From contig NZ_VHSF01000002.1 in NCBI RefSeq assembly GCF_007050985.1, positions 62,001 through 126,000 on the forward strand: 64,000 nt of DNA, read 5' to 3'. Under the pieces are notes generated by a model. That model was not told the origin of the DNA and ran no database searches. It saw nothing but the letters and a program-made list of their open reading frames with translations. Position numbers and translations under genes: made by a program. Shown here piece after piece: positions 53,482-62,200 of the stretch (the first letter of the stretch is position 1; each line of letters starts with the position of its first letter). Source of the stretch: Christiangramia sabulilitoris (lineage in GTDB: Bacteria > Bacteroidota > Bacteroidia > Flavobacteriales > Flavobacteriaceae).

Positions 53482-53592
53482 AATATTAAATAAGATCTAT
53501 ATTTTGCTGCCAAAAGTAATCGTTTTCAACTTTTAGCATAGTGTTATCCTTCAATTTTTCAGAATGTATATTATAAATGATATAAAAATATC

Positions 53593-53600
53593 TAGGTTTG
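53593..53600 (+). promoter_or_regulatory. Promoter -7 box for the 150-residue secreted protein
   Basis: TAGGTTTG matches TAnnTTTG and ends 36 bp before the ATG at 53637. Confidence 0.45.
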
Positions 53601-53636
53601 CACTGTTTTTGATGTGTTAGCTAATAAATTATAAAG

Positions 53637-54089
53637 ATGAGATTGAAGTTGCTGTTCATATTCCTGTTGGTAGGAACTCTGGGACAAGCTCAGGAATACT
53701 GGGATCGTAAGGATTTCGAGATCAGTAATCGTGGGATTGATAACACCTGGAGGGAATTTAGCTTTAACTGGCAGCAACAATCCAATTTTAATTTACCCGA
53801 TGGTTCTTTTCTGCATTTGAGAAATGAGTTTCAGAAAGAGGAAATTGATATGCTGGCAGTTATTGATAAATCGAACAGAAACAGGGTAAAACAACAGATA
53901 AACCTGGGATCTCCCTTACCACTGCAAAAACCCAAAGAAAAGAAATTATTCGAATTAACCGGAGAGGTTAAGGTTAGGGATGCAAATGACTCTTTTATGA
54001 ATCCGTTTTATCCAAGTCCGTTCTTAAATAATTTTAACCGTCGATCTTATAATACCCGAATATATTCCCCCTACCGCTACAGCAATTAG
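53637..54089 (+). CDS. Secreted protein of unknown function, 150 residues
   Basis: A signal peptide (MRLKLLFIFLLVGTLGQAQE) is followed by a mature part rich in Asn, Arg, Phe and Tyr. No family recognised. The middle contains QKEEIDMLAVIDKSNRNR, and the end is a low-complexity aromatic/Asn/Arg tail (NPFYPSPFLNNFNRRSYNTR). It could be periplasmic or outer-membrane associated. The 3' end overlaps the converging S1-domain gene by 4 bp. Confidence 0.7.
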   Translation: MRLKLLFIFLLVGTLGQAQEYWDRKDFEISNRGIDNTWREFSFNWQQQSNFNLPDGSFLHLRNEFQKEEIDMLAVIDKSNRNRVKQQINLGSPLPLQKPKEKKLFELTGEVKVRDANDSFMNPFYPSPFLNNFNRRSYNTRIYSPYRYSN

Positions 54090-54919
54090 TCTTTTAGATG
54101 AATTCCATCTTCCTTAATTTCGACTAATCTTTGTTTGTAAAGATTTCCCACTGCTTTTTTAAAACTCTTTTTACTCATCTGTAGTCGGTTTTTTATATCT
54201 TCCGGATCAGATTTATCTGAAATATCCATAAATCCACCGGCAGACTTTAATTTATCCAGGATCTTTTGAGCATTAGGCTCTATACCTCTATAGCCGGGCC
54301 GCTGGAGCATAATATCCAGTTTATTATCCTTCCTGATTCTTTTAATAAAACCGCGAACGGAATCGCCAATCTTTAAAGGTTTGAAGACTTCATCATGATA
54401 TATTAAACCAAGGTGCAGCTGGTTCACGATCACATTATACCCCAGGTCTGTTTCATTACTTACCAGAAGATCTACTTCTTCGTTAGGTTTAACCGTAAGT
54501 TCATCATTATCCAGGAAGGCATGAACTTTTGAAGAAGCTGCAAGTCTGCCTGTTTCAAGGTCCAGGTAACAAAATACCAGGTAATCATTTCCCGGTTGCA
54601 TAGGAATTACCTGTTCTTTAAAAGGAACAAAAAGATGCTTTTCAAGTCCCCAATCTAAAAAGGCTCCAAACTTATTCACCTCAACACAGGTAAGTTTACC
54701 AAACTGGTCAAGTTTTATTTTAGGCTTAAGTGTAGTTGCCACAGGCCTTTCCTCATGATCAAGATATACAAAGACCTCGATCTTATCATAGACCATCCAT
54801 ATTTCGGGTACATATTTATTAGGTAGCAGCACCTCATCACCTTCTTCATTTTCTAAGTAAATCCCGTGATCAGATTCTCTGATGATTATTAAATTGTGGT
54901 ACTCTCCTAACTGAATCAT
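54086..54919 (-). CDS. CvfB-like S1-domain RNA-binding protein
   Basis: A 277-residue cytoplasmic protein with repeated S1-type beta barrels and a C-terminal winged-helix region, as in the CvfB/YitL family. S1-like blocks: CVEVNKFGAFLDWGLEKHLF (about 79-98) and the IYHDEVFKPLKIGDSVRGFI segment (about 173-192), followed by KRIRKDNKLDIMLQ. The C-terminal SKKSFKKAVGNLYKQR matches the winged helix that ends the family. CvfB proteins bind RNA and affect virulence-gene expression in Gram-positives; the role here is unknown. Follows the DUF2853 gene but after a terminator. Confidence 0.85.
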   Translation of the reverse strand: MIQLGEYHNLIIIRESDHGIYLENEEGDEVLLPNKYVPEIWMVYDKIEVFVYLDHEERPVATTLKPKIKLDQFGKLTCVEVNKFGAFLDWGLEKHLFVPFKEQVIPMQPGNDYLVFCYLDLETGRLAASSKVHAFLDNDELTVKPNEEVDLLVSNETDLGYNVIVNQLHLGLIYHDEVFKPLKIGDSVRGFIKRIRKDNKLDIMLQRPGYRGIEPNAQKILDKLKSAGGFMDISDKSDPEDIKNRLQMSKKSFKKAVGNLYKQRLVEIKEDGIHLKD

Positions 54920-54967
54920 ATATTAAAACTTTAGCGTACAAAGATACTCTTAATCATAAATAAAAAA

Positions 54968-54998
54968 ATCCGTTTCAGGGATTATCCCTAAAACGGAT
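54968..54998 (-). terminator. Terminator after the DUF2853 gene
   Basis: ATCCGTTT pairs with AAACGGAT, and inside it AGGGA pairs with TCCCT (one mismatch between). A T-run follows on the minus strand (54962-54968). Confidence 0.75.
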
Positions 54999-55017
54999 CA
55001 TATTATAGAAAACAGCT

Positions 55018-55362
55018 TTATTTATAGATACTCTCCTTTTTAAAATGTTTGGTTAACAAGTAATAGATCACCACTCTGTATTTATTTCGGTTGGACTTTC
55101 CATATTTTTCCAGCACCTGGTTCACGGCTTCATCTACCTTTGACTCATCCTTGATCCCCAACTTCTTCATTACAAAGTTCTTTCGTACGGTTTCTATCTC
55201 AGATTTGCTGGATGAGGAAACCGTTTCTGCATCGGCATTATAAATGCTGGGTCCCATAGATTCTGTGATCTTTCTTAGCAGGTCCACATCGGGATCACTC
55301 TCCCCGACTTTAGATTTTAAATCGTCAAGATATTTACCTACTTTTTCATCAAGTTTACTCAT
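55018..55362 (-). CDS. DUF2853-family small protein, 114 residues
   Basis: An acidic helical cytoplasmic protein starting MSKLDEKVGKYLDDLKSK at the ATG ending at 55362; a longer frame to 55392 adds ten residues without family similarity. The blocks PDVDLLRKITESMGPSIYN and VRKNFVMKKLGI match DUF2853. No function is known. It lies 68 bp after menD on the same strand and may be co-transcribed with the menaquinone genes, which need not mean a shared role. Confidence 0.85.
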   Translation of the reverse strand: MSKLDEKVGKYLDDLKSKVGESDPDVDLLRKITESMGPSIYNADAETVSSSSKSEIETVRKNFVMKKLGIKDESKVDEAVNQVLEKYGKSNRNKYRVVIYYLLTKHFKKESIYK

Positions 55363-55430
55363 AATTCGCTTTTTTTGATTAATCAAAATCAAGATAGGAA
55401 TTAGAATTCTTAAGAAATGTTAGACTATAC

Positions 55431-57164
55431 TTAAGATTTCATAAAATTAAAGTACTCTAGCAGCACTTCATCATTGAGTTTGCGAGGGGTTAAGATCTCC
55501 AATAGTTTTGGTCTTTCTGAAGCCTCAAAAAAATGGGTTAAATTTTCTGAAATTGCTTCTTCGGTATCTGCATATGAATATTCCAGTCCATATAAATCAC
55601 AAATCGGTTTCGCATTTAGCGCGTGTGTGGTTTCAAAAAATGTTTCGAAATTTTCAGAATTTTTATTCCCGGGTAAGATTCTGAATATCCCCCCACCCTG
55701 GTTATTCAAAATAATGATCCTGAAATTTGAAGGAAGGTAATTATTCCATAACGCATTACTATCATAGAAAAAGCTAAGGTCACCGGTGATCATCAAAACA
55801 GGATCTGTACTACTTACCGCCGCTCCCACGGCCGTGGAGATGCTCCCGTCTATTCCACTGGTTCCCCGATTACAATAGGTTTTTAAACTGGGGTGCCATT
55901 CAAAAAGCTGGGCGTATCTAATAGTCGAGCTATTCCCAAAATGCACGATCATATTCTCTGGAACCTCAGGCACTATTTTCTGCATTGCCTTAAGATCTGA
56001 GTATGGAATTTCAGACATATATTTCTCGTGCCTTAATTGTCTCTTTTTTCTGATTTCTTTCCAGAAAGAGCCGTAATCGCTTTCAGCATGTCCAGTCAAA
56101 GGCAAAAATCCAGAAAAAAATGAATTGACATCGGTTTCAAAATGTTTATTGAGACAGAAGAAAGTATTATATGCTTTCTTTGGGTCTATATGCCAGTGGT
56201 GCTTCGGATTATGATTTCTTAAGAAAGACTTGATCTTCTTGGAAACGATCATTCCCCCGAAGGTCAATAGAATATCCGGTTGTAATTGCTGGAAAAGTTT
56301 CTCCCTGTCCTCATCTTTTTCGATAGGTCCAATGAGCGTGTCTATCCTGGTAAAAAATTCCCGGTGGTCCAGGTTAGAGGTCGTTTCGGTGAAAACGATC
56401 ACCCCGGGATCTTCAGCAAGCAGGTCCAGGTATTTCTGTTCCACGACATTTGGCTGTGCAACACCTACGATCACCATCTTACGTTCTGCTTTATTCCATA
56501 TATCTGCATAATTCTGAAGTTGAGATTCAGAATATGTTCTCTCTTTAAGCTCGGGAAGGATTTGTAAAGGATTCACTTCTATATTTTCCACAGTATCATA
56601 AAGAGGTTCATAGAACGGAACATTTATATGAACTGGCCCTTTTTCCTCGATAGCCTTATTCAAAGCCAGGTTCACTTCCCTTTCGTTATGTTTCTGAGCT
56701 TCGAATTGTTTCTGTTGCAGTTTGGGATTAACTGGCTCATCGTCCAGCACCAATTCTGAATATAAATTCGCCGAGTACAGGATATGATTCTCAAATACAT
56801 TTTTTTGCCTTATGGTCTGCCCGTCTCCAATATCTATTCGCTCTACTGGTCTGTCTGCTGAAATTACTACCAGTGGAATATCACTATAGTAAGCTTCGGC
56901 TATGGCGGGATAATAGTTAAGCAATGCTGACCCGGATGTACATACCAGCGCCACAGGCGTTTTCAATTGCTGGGCCATTCCCAGGGCAAAAAAGGCAGCA
57001 CATCGCTCATCTACGACACTATAGGCATTAATTTCATCGTGATGTGTAAAGCCTATGGTCAAAGGTGCGTTCCGGGAGCCCGGGGAGATCACTACATTTT
57101 TTATGTTTTTTGCCACGCATAAAGCAACAACAGAGCGGGCAACAGGAATTTTTGAATATTTCAT
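55431..57164 (-). CDS. menD: SEPHCHC synthase (menaquinone synthesis)
   Basis: A 577-residue thiamine-diphosphate enzyme that joins isochorismate and 2-oxoglutarate to form SEPHCHC. It begins MKYSKIPVARSVVALCVAKN and has NVVISPGSRNAPL (isochorismate side), VDERCAAFFALGMAQ with the catalytic Glu, CTSGSALLNYYPAIAEAYYS, SADRPVE, the TPP-binding GDLSFFYDSNALWN and NNQGGGIF. Full length. It is 50 bp downstream of menF, whose product isochorismate it uses. Confidence 0.96.
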   Translation of the reverse strand: MKYSKIPVARSVVALCVAKNIKNVVISPGSRNAPLTIGFTHHDEINAYSVVDERCAAFFALGMAQQLKTPVALVCTSGSALLNYYPAIAEAYYSDIPLVVISADRPVERIDIGDGQTIRQKNVFENHILYSANLYSELVLDDEPVNPKLQQKQFEAQKHNEREVNLALNKAIEEKGPVHINVPFYEPLYDTVENIEVNPLQILPELKERTYSESQLQNYADIWNKAERKMVIVGVAQPNVVEQKYLDLLAEDPGVIVFTETTSNLDHREFFTRIDTLIGPIEKDEDREKLFQQLQPDILLTFGGMIVSKKIKSFLRNHNPKHHWHIDPKKAYNTFFCLNKHFETDVNSFFSGFLPLTGHAESDYGSFWKEIRKKRQLRHEKYMSEIPYSDLKAMQKIVPEVPENMIVHFGNSSTIRYAQLFEWHPSLKTYCNRGTSGIDGSISTAVGAAVSSTDPVLMITGDLSFFYDSNALWNNYLPSNFRIIILNNQGGGIFRILPGNKNSENFETFFETTHALNAKPICDLYGLEYSYADTEEAISENLTHFFEASERPKLLEILTPRKLNDEVLLEYFNFMKS

Positions 57165-57214
57165 AGAAGCTCAAAATTACAATTTACAAGAATTTTATAA
57201 GTGGCTTTTTGAGC

Positions 57215-58357
57215 TTATTTAACAAGTACGGCTTTCATGGTCTGGGATTTATTGACCGTTTCCATCCATTCATCTGCTGCATTGGAGTCTTTGGTGATCC
57301 CTCCCCCTACATAGATTCGGGCATTTCCCTCTTTAAGTTTCATGCAACGAAGGTTTACATAGAGATCTGTTTGTTTTGAGATGGAGGCAAATTGTTGATT
57401 TTCCTGGTTCTTTTTATTTGAATTACGCTTCTGCTCAAATTTAAAATTCAATTCGCCCAGATAACCTGAGTAAAATTCTCTGGAATGATCTTCATTTTCC
57501 TGAATAAATTTCAGGGCTGGTTCTTTAGGCAACCCACAAACGGCCGGTGTAGGATGTAAGGCTTCTATAAGATCCTTTAAACTCTCTTTATCCTTAATAT
57601 GCCCGGATATATCGGTACATATATGGAGTAAGTTTCCGGCCTTTGCAGAGTAGGGCCTGGAGGCCTGAATCTTTTCTATTGCGGGAAGCTTTTCCAGAGA
57701 ATCTAAAATATAATCGGTTACAAATAGTTGCTCCTCCACTTCCTTCGTCTGCCACTCAACATCGGTTTCACCTTTGTATAGCTGGGTTCCGGCAAGGGCC
57801 ATGGTCTGGAACCGATTCCTTTCTGCTTTTAGCAAAGTCTCAGGAGTGGCTCCAAGCCAAATGCCGGTATCCGGATGGTACCATAGATAAACCATCGCCG
57901 AGCTATACTTTTCAAGAAGATTCTTAAATATTCTTATAGGATCGGGATCATGTACCGGCACACGTTCAGACCGTGATAGCACTACTTTTTTAAGATCGCT
58001 CTCTTTGATCTTATCAATGCCCTTTTGGACCAGTAATTCATGCTTTTTTTGATCTTCCTCCATCATTTCAAAATCGAAACCTGGAAAAGATTGCTCTTCC
58101 TCATCTGTTGGATCACCCTTAAATTGAAAATCAAAAATTTCAGATTCGTCCGAAGGGATCAGGTAAGCTTTACTGCGTATATCAAAAGGTGCAAAAACAA
58201 ACCCGCTTTCAGACAGGTCTTCAGCGAGGTGAGAATGAATATCTTTTTGCAATAATGCTTTAGCCTGAAACATTCCGGGTTTCCTGTAAGCCACAAACGG
58301 GCGTTTTTTCTCTAACTGAGTTCTAAGTTTAGAAAAAAGGTCCACTGCGTTTATCAT
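57215..58357 (-). CDS. menF: Isochorismate synthase
   Basis: A 380-residue chorismate-binding enzyme converting chorismate to isochorismate, the entry to menaquinone synthesis. The C-terminal catalytic domain has KVVLSRSERV, WLGATPETLL, TMALAGTQ, HPTPAVCGLPKEPA and EFYSGYLG, ending IYVGGGITKDSNAADEW. A siderophore-type EntC cannot be excluded by sequence alone, but the menD neighbour settles the role. The ATG overlaps the thioesterase stop by 4 bp (ATGA). Confidence 0.94.
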   Translation of the reverse strand: MINAVDLFSKLRTQLEKKRPFVAYRKPGMFQAKALLQKDIHSHLAEDLSESGFVFAPFDIRSKAYLIPSDESEIFDFQFKGDPTDEEEQSFPGFDFEMMEEDQKKHELLVQKGIDKIKESDLKKVVLSRSERVPVHDPDPIRIFKNLLEKYSSAMVYLWYHPDTGIWLGATPETLLKAERNRFQTMALAGTQLYKGETDVEWQTKEVEEQLFVTDYILDSLEKLPAIEKIQASRPYSAKAGNLLHICTDISGHIKDKESLKDLIEALHPTPAVCGLPKEPALKFIQENEDHSREFYSGYLGELNFKFEQKRNSNKKNQENQQFASISKQTDLYVNLRCMKLKEGNARIYVGGGITKDSNAADEWMETVNKSQTMKAVLVK

Positions 58358-58776
58358 TTCTTTTCTTTAGGAAGTGCTATCGTTGTTAACTTAACAATAG
58401 AAATTAGATTTGACTTTTCGTCTGTTATACGAATTTCCATAAGCTGGGTGGTTCGTCCCTTATGAATAAAGGTCGCTTTAGCGAAAACATAACCTTCTTT
58501 AATACTTTTTAAATGATTGGCGCTTATTTCAATACCCCGAACAAAAAACTTCTCCCGATCCATAAAAACAAAACTAGCCATGCTACCCACGCTTTCAGCA
58601 AGGGCCACACTGGCTCCCCCGTGTAAAACCCCATCTGGCTGGTGCACTCTTGAATTTACCGGCATTTTCGCGATTAAATAATCTTCTCCCAGTTCAGTAA
58701 ATTCAATTTCAAGGGTTTCCATCAAAGTATTCTTACATATCTTTTTGGAAAGCTTCAATAGTTCGTCTTTAGTCAT
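58354..58776 (-). CDS. PaaI-type hotdog thioesterase, candidate DHNA-CoA thioesterase
   Basis: A 140-residue hotdog-fold acyl-CoA thioesterase. The central helix signature is DGVLHGGASVALAESVGSMA (about residues 48-67), with the catalytic acidic residue (Glu at AES). Family members hydrolyse aromatic acyl-CoAs. It is the first gene of an operon with menF and menD, and its stop overlaps the menF start by 4 bp. The missing step between MenB and MenA is hydrolysis of DHNA-CoA, so this is the natural candidate; substrate assignment is inference from context. Confidence 0.85.
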   Translation of the reverse strand: MTKDELLKLSKKICKNTLMETLEIEFTELGEDYLIAKMPVNSRVHQPDGVLHGGASVALAESVGSMASFVFMDREKFFVRGIEISANHLKSIKEGYVFAKATFIHKGRTTQLMEIRITDEKSNLISIVKLTTIALPKEKK

Positions 58777-58824
58777 TATTGAAAAGATTGGTTACTTTGT
58801 AAAAGTACAAAAGAGTAAAGAACC

Positions 58825-59463
58825 ATGAGTAAAGAGAAAAGTCTTTCTTACACTATTACCAACACCTATTCCACATTAAATGAAAAAACCGAAAAAACCA
58901 GAACAGTATGGTTAGCATTTCACGGTATCGGCTATTTAAGCAGGTATTTTCTCAAATATTTCAAACATCTTGATCCTGAAAAAAATTACATAATCGCACC
59001 CCAGGCACAATCAAAGTATTATCTGAACGGAGCTTACCGGCATGTTGGAGCTTCGTGGCTCACCAAAGAAAATACCGAGGCCGAAATAGAAAATATGCTG
59101 AACTACCTAGATGCCGTTTTTAAAGCAGAAAATCTGCAGGAAATTGAAAACCTGAATATTTTAGGTTACTCTCAGGGAGTTTCTGTCGCGACAAGGTTCG
59201 TGGCCAGGAGAAAAATACATTGCCAAAATTTGATCATGCATTCCGGAAAAGTTCCTCAGGAACTAAATCGGGGAGATTTCAGTTTTCTCAAGAACACCAG
59301 CTTTAGTTTTATCTATGGAACTAAGGATGAATACCTTCAAAAAGGAATCATTGAAGTGGAAGAAAAGAGAGTAAAAGAATTGTTTCCCGGGAATCTGGAA
59401 GTTTTGAGCTTTGAGGGTGGTCATGAAGTAAATACTAAAATCATCAAAGAACTGGCGAAATAA
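58825..59463 (+). CDS. Alpha/beta-hydrolase, carboxylesterase/phospholipase-like
   Basis: A 212-residue cytoplasmic hydrolase (no signal). Oxyanion strand TVWLAFHGIGYLSRYF near 27-42; nucleophile Ser116 in LNILGYSQGVSVATRF (GxSxG); catalytic His near residue 203 in FEGGHEV; the acid is probably the Asp in IYGTKDEYL. It resembles the phospholipase/carboxylesterase group acting on short acyl or lipid esters; no substrate can be named. Divergent from the men operon; 48 bp separate the two starts. Ends in a strong terminator. Confidence 0.87.
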   Translation: MSKEKSLSYTITNTYSTLNEKTEKTRTVWLAFHGIGYLSRYFLKYFKHLDPEKNYIIAPQAQSKYYLNGAYRHVGASWLTKENTEAEIENMLNYLDAVFKAENLQEIENLNILGYSQGVSVATRFVARRKIHCQNLIMHSGKVPQELNRGDFSFLKNTSFSFIYGTKDEYLQKGIIEVEEKRVKELFPGNLEVLSFEGGHEVNTKIIKELAK

Positions 59464-59493
59464 AAAAAGCGCAACCTTCAGTTACGCTTTTTT
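59463..59493. terminator. Bidirectional hairpin terminator
   Basis: AAAAAAGCGCAAC, a CTTCA loop and GTTACGCTTTTTT (one mismatch). It ends the esterase gene (+), whose TAA overlaps it, and the converging amidohydrolase operon (-). Confidence 0.8.
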
Positions 59494-59511
59494 GTATAAT
59501 TAGTCATGATC

Positions 59512-60807
59512 CTATTTTTGCAGTCCCGGACTTCTTTGAAGGAATTCTTCATAAAGTTCGGTATGCCTGCTTTGCATAGGGATCTTCCAGCCATTGATAA
59601 AAACATGTTCAATATCTGTAGAAGTCTCGAATGGGTGTCCGGTGGAAATGAACAGGTTTGCTTGTTTTCCTACTTCCAGGGATCCTAATTTATCTGAAAC
59701 CTGGAACAATTCGGCTGGCACAATAGTAATGGCCTTAAAAGCCTCTTCTTCGGTCATTCCGTAAGCAGCGGCAAACCCGGCATTATAAGGCAGGTTACGC
59801 ACATTTTCCGCTTCAGAACTCCTGATAGCAACCTTTACTCCTGCCTTTAAAAGATCAGAAGGATTGGTATATGGCCTGTCGTAACGATCATAATCTCTTG
59901 CAGGAGTACTTAGGGTTGGTCCAACGATCACAGGGATTCCAGCCTCAGCGATCTTATCTGCCACACGGAAGCCTTCCTGCACGCCGGTGAAAATTGCTCT
60001 TACTCCAGTCTTCTCAACCCACTCCAAAGCCTTTTTTATATCCTTTTCTTTATTCACTTCTATCATCAAAGGCACTTCTTTTCGGTAAACCGGAAGCAGA
60101 GCCTTCATTTCAGGATAATAATCCATGTCTACAGAAGTTCCTCCATTGGCCTTAATACTATCCAGTTCATGGTATTGCTCCACTTTTTTCCAGATATCAT
60201 CCAGTTCCTTCATGTCTTCCTTGGTCTCCTTTTCGATCTCTTCATCAGAACGCCGGTCCCACCAGCCTCTTTTTCCCGAAGAAGGAAAATTCATGACTGC
60301 TGCAGAAAAACCTGCCGACATCTGGTTTGGAGTATATCCGTGAAGATTGATCAATGCAGCCTGTCCAGGGAATAATCCTCCATCTGGTACGGTAAGAGCC
60401 GAGGTTACACCACTCACCCTGGTTACAGGAATCAGCGCTGAGTTTGGATTTATTGCAGTTAGTGCTTTCATATGAGGGATCACATTACCAATTTCCCTTG
60501 AATCATCGGTTCTATCTACCGAGCTTACTTCCACAAGTCCCAGAGAAGTTCCGCTATCTATCATTCCAGGGAAAATATGTAGCCCACTACAGTCTATCTT
60601 TTCGACTTCAGCTCCCAAGTTTCCTAAATCCCCGATCTTCGATATCTTTCCATTTTCGATAAGCAAATTCGAATTCTCGATTGTACCGTTGGTCACGGTA
60701 TGTATAGTAGCGTTCATCAGGGCAAAGCTCCCATTTTCAGCCTTTGGACTCTGAGCTGAACAAAATCCTGCTATCGCTATAATAAGTATAAAAGTTAATT
60801 TTCTCAT
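59512..60807 (-). CDS. Amidohydrolase-fold secreted protein lacking the metal ligands (431 residues)
   Basis: A signal peptide (MRKLTFILIIAIAGFCSAQ) precedes an amidohydrolase/imidazolonepropionase-like fold: NGKISKIGDLG, HIFPGMIDSGTSLG and C-terminal LGSLEVGKQANLFISTGHP. The expected HxH at GMIDxHxH is Ser85-Gly-Thr87. The positions of the next three ligands in the paralogue at 60817-62169 (His247, His275, Asp329) are also not His or Asp here: PLMIEVNKE, AIFTGVQEGF and AIRSSEAEN. It is therefore probably not a metal-dependent hydrolase. Third gene of a three-paralogue operon; periplasmic. Confidence 0.85.
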   Translation of the reverse strand: MRKLTFILIIAIAGFCSAQSPKAENGSFALMNATIHTVTNGTIENSNLLIENGKISKIGDLGNLGAEVEKIDCSGLHIFPGMIDSGTSLGLVEVSSVDRTDDSREIGNVIPHMKALTAINPNSALIPVTRVSGVTSALTVPDGGLFPGQAALINLHGYTPNQMSAGFSAAVMNFPSSGKRGWWDRRSDEEIEKETKEDMKELDDIWKKVEQYHELDSIKANGGTSVDMDYYPEMKALLPVYRKEVPLMIEVNKEKDIKKALEWVEKTGVRAIFTGVQEGFRVADKIAEAGIPVIVGPTLSTPARDYDRYDRPYTNPSDLLKAGVKVAIRSSEAENVRNLPYNAGFAAAYGMTEEEAFKAITIVPAELFQVSDKLGSLEVGKQANLFISTGHPFETSTDIEHVFINGWKIPMQSRHTELYEEFLQRSPGLQK

Positions 60808-60816
60808 GTCAATCTT

Positions 60817-62169
60817 TTAATTTGTTAAGAACCATTCTGCATTGGCCATACACTTCTCATGCTCGGTTCTGCTTCTCATCACATCGATCTCCTCGCTAGG
60901 ATCTACATAAATTCGCATATCGTCCTGATCCTCGTTGATGTCGAAATATTTTACACCATCCACAAAGGTCATTTGCGGTACCGCGTAGATCGAAAGCGGA
61001 TGATTCTTGAAGATCACCACATCGCCATCCTTCCCTACTTCCAGCGAACCTACCCTGTCATCTATTCCAAGCTGTTTAGCCGGATTCAGGGTGATGAGTT
61101 TTAAGGCTTCATCATCGGTAAGATCTCCGTATTTCTGGGTCTTGGCAGCCTCGTGAAATAAGTGTCTGATCAATTCTCCACTGTCTGAATTGATCGAAGT
61201 GGTTACCCCGTTCTTTGTTAGGATGGCTGCGTTGTAAGCGGTAGAATAATAAACTTCGAATTTGTAGGCCCACCAGTCGGCAAAGACTGAAGCCATTGCT
61301 CCAAATTCAGCGATCTCAGGAGCTACCTTGAATCCTTCGTTCACATGCTGAAAAACCAGTTTTTTAATTCCATAATCCTTGAATACATCCATAAGCATCA
61401 GGATCTCGTCGGCACGATAAGAGTGGCAATGCACAATGATCTCTCCGCGAAGTATATCTGCGATCACTTCCTTCTGAAGATCATATTCCGGAGCCATTCC
61501 TTTATAACCTCTTTTATTCTTATTGGCATTATACTCATCCCATTTTTCCAAGTATTCTTTAGCTTCAGAAAAAGCTCTGCGGAATACCTGCTCTACTCCC
61601 ATTCTGGTTCTAGGAACGATGTTATTACCTGTTCCATGAACCCGGGTTGGATTCTCACCAAGAGCGAATTTAATGGTACGTGGCGCACCTTCCATCCTAA
61701 GCTCATCCATCTTCACGGTGCCCCATCTATGCTTGATGGTCTCATTCTGTCCTCCAATCGCATTAGCCGAACCGTGCATGGAATGAGAAATGGTCACTCC
61801 ACCTGCAAGGGCTCTATATATGGAAACATCGAATGGATCCAGTGCATCACCAACCCAAACCTGAGCGGTTACCGGGCTGGTAGCTTCGTTCACAGCATCC
61901 AGAGCGATATGCGAATGCGCGTCGATGATTCCCGGCATTACATACTGTCCGGTCGCATCTACAACCGTGGCGTTGGAAGAAGCTGAAAGATCTTTCCCGA
62001 TCCCGGCTATTTTTCCATCCTTGATGTATACATCTGTATTTTCCCTGGTGCCATCGGTAATCGTGATCACCGTGGCGTTCTTGATCAATACTTCACCTTT
62101 CTTCGTTTGAGCCCATACAGAAACGGCTACGAATTGAAGTATCATTATAAAGATTATATGTTTTCTCAT
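60817..62169 (-). CDS. Secreted amidohydrolase with complete metal site (450 residues)
   Basis: A signal peptide (MRKHIIFIMILQFVAVSVWA) is followed by an imidazolonepropionase-like amidohydrolase barrel. Metal-site residues are present: His85 and His87 in IIDAHSHIAL, His247 in IIVHCHS, His275 in VFQHVNEGF and Asp329 in SINSDSGELI. C-terminal block LGIDDRVGSLEVGKDGDVVI. It should act in the periplasm on a cyclic amide, peptide or similar bond; the substrate is unknown. 31 bp after the first gene of the operon and 9 bp before the third. Confidence 0.9.
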   Translation of the reverse strand: MRKHIIFIMILQFVAVSVWAQTKKGEVLIKNATVITITDGTRENTDVYIKDGKIAGIGKDLSASSNATVVDATGQYVMPGIIDAHSHIALDAVNEATSPVTAQVWVGDALDPFDVSIYRALAGGVTISHSMHGSANAIGGQNETIKHRWGTVKMDELRMEGAPRTIKFALGENPTRVHGTGNNIVPRTRMGVEQVFRRAFSEAKEYLEKWDEYNANKNKRGYKGMAPEYDLQKEVIADILRGEIIVHCHSYRADEILMLMDVFKDYGIKKLVFQHVNEGFKVAPEIAEFGAMASVFADWWAYKFEVYYSTAYNAAILTKNGVTTSINSDSGELIRHLFHEAAKTQKYGDLTDDEALKLITLNPAKQLGIDDRVGSLEVGKDGDVVIFKNHPLSIYAVPQMTFVDGVKYFDINEDQDDMRIYVDPSEEIDVMRSRTEHEKCMANAEWFLTN

Positions 62170-62200
62170 TTCTTTTATTCTGTTTTTGAAATCTCCTGAA

